Shown here in pieces: positions 14,553 through 19,017 of a DNA stretch of 19,017 bases; the stretch's first letter is position 1, and each line of letters begins with the position of its first letter. Source of the stretch: an uncultured Collinsella sp. (GTDB lineage: Bacteria; Actinomycetota; Coriobacteriia; Coriobacteriales; Coriobacteriaceae); the NCBI GenBank assembly GCA_900548565.1, contig URKV01000023.1, positions 1 to 19,017 of the forward strand. The letters run 5' to 3'. The notes under the pieces are model-generated. The model was given only the letters and a program-made list of their open reading frames with translations. It did not search any database and had not been told where the DNA came from. The translations under genes were made by a program, and so were the position numbers.

Positions 14553-15419
14553 TTAATTGACAATATGCGAGCTCATATAGTCGATAAAGTGCCTCGTGGC
14601 GATAGGCATGGTGTCCCAGCTGCGCCAGGCCGCCACTACGTCGCGCGAGGGGGCATGCACGATGGGACGTACGCGAATATCGGCCTGCATGCCCTCGACG
14701 GTACGGCGATACAGCATGCTCACGCCTAGGCCCTCCTCCACCATCGCCATGATGGTGTAGTCGTCGGTCACCTCGCTCGTCACGTGCGGCGACAGCCCAT
14801 GCGCCGCGAATGCATCGAGCACCAGGCTCTGTTCGCCCTCATCCAGCAGCACAAACGGCTCGGACGCCAGGTCGGCGAGCGTCACCTTTTCCTTTGCCGT
14901 CAGCGGATGCGCGGTCGGCAGCAGCGCCACCAACTCGTCGTGATAGACCACGCGCTTCTCGAGTCCAGCGGTAAATCCGCGCGCCGTAAAGCAAAAGTCA
15001 ACCACGCCATCGTGCACCCACTGAGCGTTGCGCGTGTAATCGCCCTGCTTGAGGGTGAAGTGCACGCCCGAGTGCAGGGCCCCAAAGTCGCGAATCACGC
15101 GCGGCAACACGGTACGGCTCACGTTGGTAAACGTCGCAATGCGAATGTCAGTCGACGAAAGCCCCAGCAACTCCTGCCGTTTGCCCTCAAGCTCGGCCTC
15201 GGCAGTTACAATCTGGCGCAGATACGGCAGATACTGCTTACCGTCGCGCGTAAGCGATACGCCCTGCTTACCGCGCTCGATAATCGTGGTACCCAGCTCG
15301 CGCTCGAGCGCCTTGACGGCCTGGCTCACCGCGCTTTGTGTATAGCCCAGCTCATCGGCTGCACCCTTAAGACTGCCGCGATCGACCACCATACAAACAA
15401 TCTGATACCGCGATGCCAT
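14553..15419 (-). CDS. LysR-family transcriptional regulator
   Basis: A 288-residue regulator. The helix-turn-helix is at residues 1-60, with DRGSLKGAADELGYTQSAVS followed by QAVKALERELG, an almost textbook LysR recognition region, then IERG and LTRDG. The effector domain starts near 90 (DIRIATFTNVSRTVLPRVIR). LVALLPTAHPLTAKEKVTLADLA and EEGLGVSMLYRRTVEG are usual in the family. It is divergent from the EamA transporter gene with 158 bases between starts, the standard arrangement for a LysR regulator and its target, so it probably controls that transporter and itself. The upstream SD is modest (GGAGG near 15424-15428). Confidence 0.9.
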   Translation of the reverse strand: MASRYQIVCMVVDRGSLKGAADELGYTQSAVSQAVKALERELGTTIIERGKQGVSLTRDGKQYLPYLRQIVTAEAELEGKRQELLGLSSTDIRIATFTNVSRTVLPRVIRDFGALHSGVHFTLKQGDYTRNAQWVHDGVVDFCFTARGFTAGLEKRVVYHDELVALLPTAHPLTAKEKVTLADLASEPFVLLDEGEQSLVLDAFAAHGLSPHVTSEVTDDYTIMAMVEEGLGVSMLYRRTVEGMQADIRVRPIVHAPSRDVVAAWRSWDTMPIATRHFIDYMSSHIVN

Positions 15420-15444
15420 CGTGCCTCCACATCAATGCAGCCGT

Positions 15445-15497
15445 AAAACGTTTTGCCAGCGCTTTTTCTAGCAACATTAGTATTTCTTAATCATACT
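15445..15497. promoter_or_regulatory. Candidate LysR-binding dyads before the EamA gene
   Basis: AAAACGTTTT (15445-15454) is a perfect palindrome, and AGTAT-N9-ATACT (15479-15497) is a LysR-sized dyad. Both lie in the 158-base gap between the divergent LysR and EamA genes. The dyads are visible; binding by the adjacent regulator is inferred. Confidence 0.4.
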
Positions 15498-15577
15498 GAA
15501 GATACATTCGCTTTACTACATCCACATCTGGGAGCAGAATCCTTTTTGCGAAACCGTTCTGTAACAAAAGGAGTCCC

Positions 15578-16480
15578 ATGGATCGCAAAAAAGCAATCGC
15601 GCTCTCATTTTCCGTTCCCGTCGCATGGGGCTTTTCGTACCCCCTCATGAAGATCGGCATGGATAGCATGAACGCCACGAGCATCGTTGCGCTGCGCTGC
15701 ATCATCGCCTTTGTGGCCTGTCTGCTGCTCTTCCACAAGCACGCGCTGCGTATCAACCGTGACGTGATGGTTCGCTCCGCCATCATCGGCGCCATCATGG
15801 CAACCGAGCTCACCTGCATGTGCCTGGGTTCCAGCCTCACCTCCGCCTCAACCGCCGGCTTTTTGCAGAGCCTGACGGTCGTAATCGTGCCGTTTGCCAA
15901 CGCCGCCCTGCTGCGCCGCGCCCCCGAGCGCAAAGTTCTCGTCGGCACCGCCATCGTCACCTGTGGCATGCTGCTGCTCTCGGGCGCCGACTTCACCAGC
16001 CTGAACCCGGGCGCGCTCATCATGTTGCTCTCAGCCTTTATCTATGCCAGCCACATTATCGTAGCCAAGCGCTTTGTCGAAGAAGTCGACCCGCTGGCCC
16101 TGGGCGTTTGGCAGCTTGGCTTCGGCGGCTTATTCTCGGGTATCGCCGCATTCACCTTTGGCGGTTTCACGCTTCCCGGCACGCCGGGCGAGGTCGTGGT
16201 CGTCATCGCGCTCGCACTCATCTGCTCTGCCTACGGCTTTATCACCCAGACGCTCGTACAGCCCCACGTGCCCGCCGAGACCACGGGCTTTGCCTTCTCG
16301 CTCGAGCCGGTCTGCTCCGCCGTCTTCTCGTTTTTCCTGGTTGGCGAGGTCCTGAGCCCCATCGCCTTCTTTGGCGCCGCCCTCATCCTCACCGGCGTCA
16401 TGGTGGCAACCGTCGAGCTCCCGCGCCTTCGCTCGCAAGGACACGCTCACATGGCAGGAGCACCCGAGCGCGTCTCGTAG
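15578..16480 (+). CDS. EamA/DMT family transporter
   Basis: A 300-residue, ten-helix drug/metabolite transporter with two EamA repeats, at about residues 5-138 and 147-285. It opens with VAWGFSYPLMKIGMD, a common EamA first helix, and the second repeat closes with FFLVGEVLSPIAFFGAALIL, which matches the family E-x-hydrophobic signature. Members export amino acids or other metabolites; the substrate here is unknown. AAAGGAG lies four bases before the ATG. The divergent LysR gene upstream is the likely regulator. Confidence 0.9.
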   Translation: MDRKKAIALSFSVPVAWGFSYPLMKIGMDSMNATSIVALRCIIAFVACLLLFHKHALRINRDVMVRSAIIGAIMATELTCMCLGSSLTSASTAGFLQSLTVVIVPFANAALLRRAPERKVLVGTAIVTCGMLLLSGADFTSLNPGALIMLLSAFIYASHIIVAKRFVEEVDPLALGVWQLGFGGLFSGIAAFTFGGFTLPGTPGEVVVVIALALICSAYGFITQTLVQPHVPAETTGFAFSLEPVCSAVFSFFLVGEVLSPIAFFGAALILTGVMVATVELPRLRSQGHAHMAGAPERVS

Positions 16481-16568
16481 ACCCCACTCTTCATACAGCC
16501 GCGGCATAAAGGCAACCGGTGCGCCTTTACAATAGATGCCGACATAGCATCTGCTATAAAGGAGTTCC

Positions 16569-17294
16569 ATGGACACCGCAACGCGCGACCGCAACATAGC
16601 AGCTTGGTTGGGCGATGCGCCGCAGCCGGTACGTGACACGACGAACCAGCTGCTCGAGCGCATCGCCCTTTTGCGTGCCGAGCAGACCATCTACCCGGCA
16701 CAAGACGACATCCTCAATGCCCTCGCCTACACGCCGGCAGACCACGTCAAGGTTGTCATCTTGGGTCAAGACCCCTATCACGGACCCAACCAGGCAATGG
16801 GGTTGTCGTTCTCGGTCCCCGCGTCGCAAACCAAGTTGCCGCCGAGCCTGCGCAACATCTATAAGGAACTCAACGCCGATCTGGGTTGCCCCATTCCCGC
16901 CACGGGAGACCTAACCCCATGGGCACAACAGGGCGTCCTGCTCCTCAACACTACGCTCACCGTGCGTGAGCATGCCGCGAATTCGCACGCCAAACTGGGC
17001 TGGAGCACGCTCACCGACTACGTTATCGAACGCTGCTGTCAGCTGCCCCAACCGGTCGTCTTTTTGGCATGGGGCCGCTTTGCCCAGCAAATGGTTGAGG
17101 GCAAGCTCGACGCGATCGGCGCGGGCAAGGCAACCGGCAAGTTCTGCCTAGCTTCTACGCACCCCTCGCCGCTTTCGGCCAACCGCGCCACGGCAGAACT
17201 CCCCGCCTTTATAGGGTCGCGCCCCTTCTCGGCAGCCAATCGGCTACTCGAACAGCACGGCTCGACCCCCGTCAACTGGACTTGCCTCGGCTAA
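16569..17294 (+). CDS. ung: Uracil-DNA glycosylase, family 1
   Basis: A 241-residue base-excision-repair enzyme that removes uracil from DNA. The water-activating loop GQDPYHG is at 66-72 (catalytic Asp68), the minor-groove intercalation motif HPSPLS is at 198-203 (His198), and LLLNTTLTV is at 124-132. Length is slightly above the E. coli protein (229). AAAGGAG lies five bases before the ATG. An AGATGC-N7-GCATCT dyad (16534-16552) lies in the short upstream region and may affect expression. The gene appears monocistronic, ending at the terminator at 17309. Confidence 0.97.
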   Translation: MDTATRDRNIAAWLGDAPQPVRDTTNQLLERIALLRAEQTIYPAQDDILNALAYTPADHVKVVILGQDPYHGPNQAMGLSFSVPASQTKLPPSLRNIYKELNADLGCPIPATGDLTPWAQQGVLLLNTTLTVREHAANSHAKLGWSTLTDYVIERCCQLPQPVVFLAWGRFAQQMVEGKLDAIGAGKATGKFCLASTHPSPLSANRATAELPAFIGSRPFSAANRLLEQHGSTPVNWTCLG

Positions 17295-17308
17295 AAATCA
17301 ATACATCA

Positions 17309-17344
17309 AAAACGCGCCCGACGGATTTCCATCGGGCGCGTTTT
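17309..17344. terminator. Bidirectional terminator between ung and the SDR gene
   Basis: AAAACGCGCCCGA (17309-17321) pairs over 13 bases with TCGGGCGCGTTTT (17332-17344). It serves ung on the plus strand, and its right arm abuts the stop codon of the minus-strand SDR gene at 17345. Confidence 0.9.
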
Positions 17345-18025
17345 CTACTCGGGCCAGATAAACTGGGTGCGGCCGGCCTCGCCGCCATCGATCAGCAGGC
17401 TCTGCCCGGTCATAAACCGGTTGGTCACGCCCACAAAGTAGATCCACTCGGCGATCTCTTGGGCGGTGGCCCAGCGTTTAAGCGGCGTGAGCTCCATAAT
17501 CTGGTTCCACAGGTGCTCGTCTTCCATCACGCAACGGTTGAGCGGCGTGATAACGCCGCCCGGGTCCACACTGTTGGCGATGGCCTGCGGTGCTAGGCGG
17601 TTTGCAAGGTTCTTGGTGTAGGCGATAACGCCGCCCTTGCTGGCGGCATAGGCGGGAAACTCCGATCCCGTATGTCCGCTCGCCGACCCCACATTGACCA
17701 CGGATTTGATAGCCGCTGTCGGCTTGGCGGCAAGCCCCTCCCCCACAAAGGCGTAGCGTTCGGTCACGTTGATGGTGCCACACAGGTTGGCGGCAATGTC
17801 GTCGGCCGAATCCTGCGTACCGGCAACGTTCACGATTACTTGAGGCTCAAGGTCGCCTGGAAACGAGTCAGGCTCGCGGACATCAACGATCAGATGGCGG
17901 TAGCGCTCGTGTTCGATCGCCGCCGGCAGCAGGTCAAAGCCCACGACCTCGTGGCCCTCGTCCAAAAAGCGCTGCACGCATGCGGCTCCGATTCCGCCCG
18001 CAGCGCCCGTGATCAAAACCCGCAT
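17345..18025 (-). CDS. Short-chain dehydrogenase/reductase (SDR)
   Basis: A 226-residue classical SDR, a cytoplasmic NAD(P)-dependent oxidoreductase. The cofactor motif TGAAGGIG is at 6-13, NVAG at 66-69, the catalytic Ser is in VGSAS at 112-116, and Tyr126 and Lys130 are in YAASK. It ends with the SDR signature TGQSLLIDGGE. It is slightly short (usual about 245), mainly in the middle helices, but all catalytic residues are present. Asp31 at the end of the second strand hints at NAD(H) preference. The SD TAAGGAG overlaps the stop of the YhhQ-type gene, nine bases upstream, so the two are almost surely cotranscribed. The substrate is unknown; a link to queuosine is not implied by the family itself. 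Confidence 0.9.
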   Translation of the reverse strand: MRVLITGAAGGIGAACVQRFLDEGHEVVGFDLLPAAIEHERYRHLIVDVREPDSFPGDLEPQVIVNVAGTQDSADDIAANLCGTINVTERYAFVGEGLAAKPTAAIKSVVNVGSASGHTGSEFPAYAASKGGVIAYTKNLANRLAPQAIANSVDPGGVITPLNRCVMEDEHLWNQIMELTPLKRWATAQEIAEWIYFVGVTNRFMTGQSLLIDGGEAGRTQFIWPE

Positions 18026-18034
18026 ACTTGCTCC

Positions 18035-18757
18035 TTAGGCGGTTGCGTGGCGCTCAAGGTATTCGGAGCCTACATTATCGCGCTCCCAGCTGCGCACGAC
18101 CTTGTAGCCCACGGGGCTCAGGAAGACCTCGCACAGCAGCTCGGCAATAGCGCCGGTCAGCGAGCACATAAGGACCTGTACCCACGTCCAACCAAAGAAC
18201 GTGTGGCTCACCACAATGGCAAAGACCAGGTTGTCGATGAACTGGCCAACGCCCGTGGACACATAGGAGCGGAAGGCAAAGCTCGCAAAATTATTCTTTT
18301 TGACCATACGGCCGAGCGACTGGTTGAGCGTGGAGTTAACCACGGCAGAAACGAGCATGGCAAGCGACGAGCCAAGCACCACGTACCAGGTGCCACCGAT
18401 GGTGGCGTTAAGGGCAGTGTTGACCTCGATCATGCCGGTGTCGTAGTAGGCACCCCACATGCCGGGCGTGAGCGAGCATACCCAAAAGCACAAGCTCACG
18501 GCCAGGTTGACCAGCAGCGCGAGGATAGAGATTTTGATGGATGCCCTGGCGCCAAAGCGCTTGCAGATCATGTCCTGGCACAAAAACGAAACCCAGCTCA
18601 CCACAAAGCCGCAATCGAGTGCCAGATACGGCAGGCTGATAAGCTCTTTGTTGGCCAGCAAGTTCATCATGATGACGCTCACGAAAAACAGCGAAACCGT
18701 TGCCGCGGGAATGCTCCGCAACAGGACTTTATAGTCCTCCATGACCTTCTTGATCAT
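18035..18757 (-). CDS. Queuosine precursor transporter (YhhQ/VUT family)
   Basis: A 240-residue, roughly six-helix membrane protein of the VUT/DUF165 family. YhhQ in E. coli takes up preQ0 and preQ1, the precursors of the tRNA base queuosine. The match is to the family core: ANKELISLP...LDCGFVVSWVSFL, the QDMICKRFG segment near 61-69, and FRSYVSTGVGQFIDN near 162-176, which is strongly conserved. Start ATG 18757 has AGGAG six bases upstream, and a stem-loop with an A-rich tail lies directly before that site, where a preQ1 riboswitch would be expected. It forms an operon with the SDR gene. Confidence 0.88.
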   Translation of the reverse strand: MIKKVMEDYKVLLRSIPAATVSLFFVSVIMMNLLANKELISLPYLALDCGFVVSWVSFLCQDMICKRFGARASIKISILALLVNLAVSLCFWVCSLTPGMWGAYYDTGMIEVNTALNATIGGTWYVVLGSSLAMLVSAVVNSTLNQSLGRMVKKNNFASFAFRSYVSTGVGQFIDNLVFAIVVSHTFFGWTWVQVLMCSLTGAIAELLCEVFLSPVGYKVVRSWERDNVGSEYLERHATA

Positions 18758-18762
18758 TATGT

Positions 18763-18813
18763 ACTCCTTTGGTTTTAGGTTTAACGAGCAGGATATCGGA
18801 CCCGAACTGCTCG
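18763..18813 (-). promoter_or_regulatory. Candidate preQ1-type riboswitch
   Basis: In minus-strand RNA sense, CGAGCAG (18813-18807) pairs with CTGCTCG (18791-18785) around a 15-base loop. An A-rich tail (GTTAAACCTAAAACC) then runs straight into the AAAGGAG ribosome site of the YhhQ-type gene. Short stem, loop and A-rich tail reaching the SD is the plan of class I preQ1 riboswitches. The loop contains GGGTCC, which could pair with ACC or GGA in the tail to form the pseudoknot. The loop is longer than usual and the conserved core was not matched exactly, so this remains tentative. Confidence 0.4.
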
Positions 18814-18876
18814 GACGCCCCGGTCTTGAGACGACGGTGGGTATGATAGCCGCTCACACGGCATCAGGCAAGCAAG

Positions 18877-18908
18877 CGGCGCGGCAGCCCCACAGGGCCA
18901 CCGCGCCG
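18877..18908 (-). terminator. Hairpin after the truncated right-end gene
   Basis: CGGCGCGG and CCGCGCCG form an 8-base outer stem; after a CA/CA internal loop, GCCC and GGGC form an inner stem around a 4-base loop. It starts five bases after the stop codon at 18914-18916, reading the minus strand. The T-run is absent, so it may be a weak terminator or a stability hairpin. Confidence 0.5.
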
Positions 18909-18913
18909 ATGCG

Positions 18914-18967
18914 TTAAAAGGCTACGTTGCCAAACTCCGACAGGATAAGGTTGGGGTTGTGGTCGGT
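18914..18967 (-). CDS. C-terminal fragment of an unidentified protein, cut by the contig end
   Basis: Reading inward from the adapter junction at 18967, the minus strand encodes TDHNPNLILSEFGNVAF and a TAA stop, followed at once by a hairpin. All 17 codons are open and look ordinary for this genome, and the stop-plus-hairpin layout is that of a gene end. It is too short to name. It lies upstream of the YhhQ-type gene on the same strand. Confidence 0.4.
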   Translation of the reverse strand, partial: TDHNPNLILSEFGNVAF

Positions 18968-19017
18968 CTGTCTCTTATACACATCTGACGCTGCCGACGA
19001 TCTTACGCGTGTAGATC
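18968..19017. other. Illumina Nextera adapter (assembly artefact)
   Basis: CTGTCTCTTATACACATCT (18968-18986) is the reverse complement of the Tn5 mosaic end, followed by the reverse complement of the read-1 adapter stem (18987-19000) and of the same 8-base index (19001-19008). Genomic sequence ends at 18967. Confidence 0.98.

Noticed and set aside
16534..16552. AGATGC-N7-GCATCT upstream of ung as an SOS (LexA) box
   Set aside because: The half-sites do not resemble the known actinobacterial or Bacillus LexA sites, and the dyad is short enough to arise by chance.
1..19017. Terminal inverted repeats of a transposon or linear plasmid
   Set aside because: The terminal repeats are exactly the Nextera adapter including index and mosaic end, so they are not biological.

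Overview
This 19,017-base window looks like a complete draft-assembly contig from a GC-rich Gram-positive of the Coriobacteriia, most likely Collinsella or a close relative. That placement is an inference from base composition, codon use, strong Shine-Dalgarno (SD) sites and the gene families present. No rRNA, tRNA, transposase or CRISPR was seen. Both ends (1-48 and 18968-19017) are Illumina Nextera adapter with the same index, in opposite orientation. They are artefacts, and the genes touching them are cut by the assembly.

Left part (49-5282). On the minus strand lie a truncated AAA/P-loop ATPase, a distant Tet(M)/EF-G-like ribosome-associated GTPase, and a GNAT acetyltransferase. The acetyltransferase is divergent from a small cysteine-rich protein gene across a dyad-containing promoter region. 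Then come rsmJ (16S rRNA methyltransferase) and an unlisted 47-residue single-pass membrane protein with a strong SD.

Middle part (5283-12951). A decayed copy of a junction (the 3' end of a four-helix membrane protein gene plus the 3' end of rlmA) sits at 5411-5729. The intact version is at 11882-12192, so the two form a ~310-base direct repeat. Between them is a plus-strand cluster: an amino-acid-type substrate-binding lipoprotein, 12 bases before a 1,027-residue protein with two extracytoplasmic Cache-like sensor domains fused to an MscS channel, then a four-helix membrane protein. A LysR regulator and a second four-helix paralogue, divergently transcribed, follow, and then rlmA. The binding protein and sensor-channel pair is the most interesting feature: a solute receptor placed next to a channel with ligand-sensor domains rather than next to ABC permease genes.

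Right part (12952-18967). This is ordinary accessory and housekeeping content: a MATE exporter, a LysR regulator divergent from an EamA/DMT transporter, uracil-DNA glycosylase (ung), and a minus-strand pair of a YhhQ-type queuosine-precursor transporter followed by a short-chain dehydrogenase. A compact stem-loop with an A-rich tail just before the YhhQ gene resembles a preQ1 riboswitch. The last 17 codons of another gene run into the right-hand adapter.
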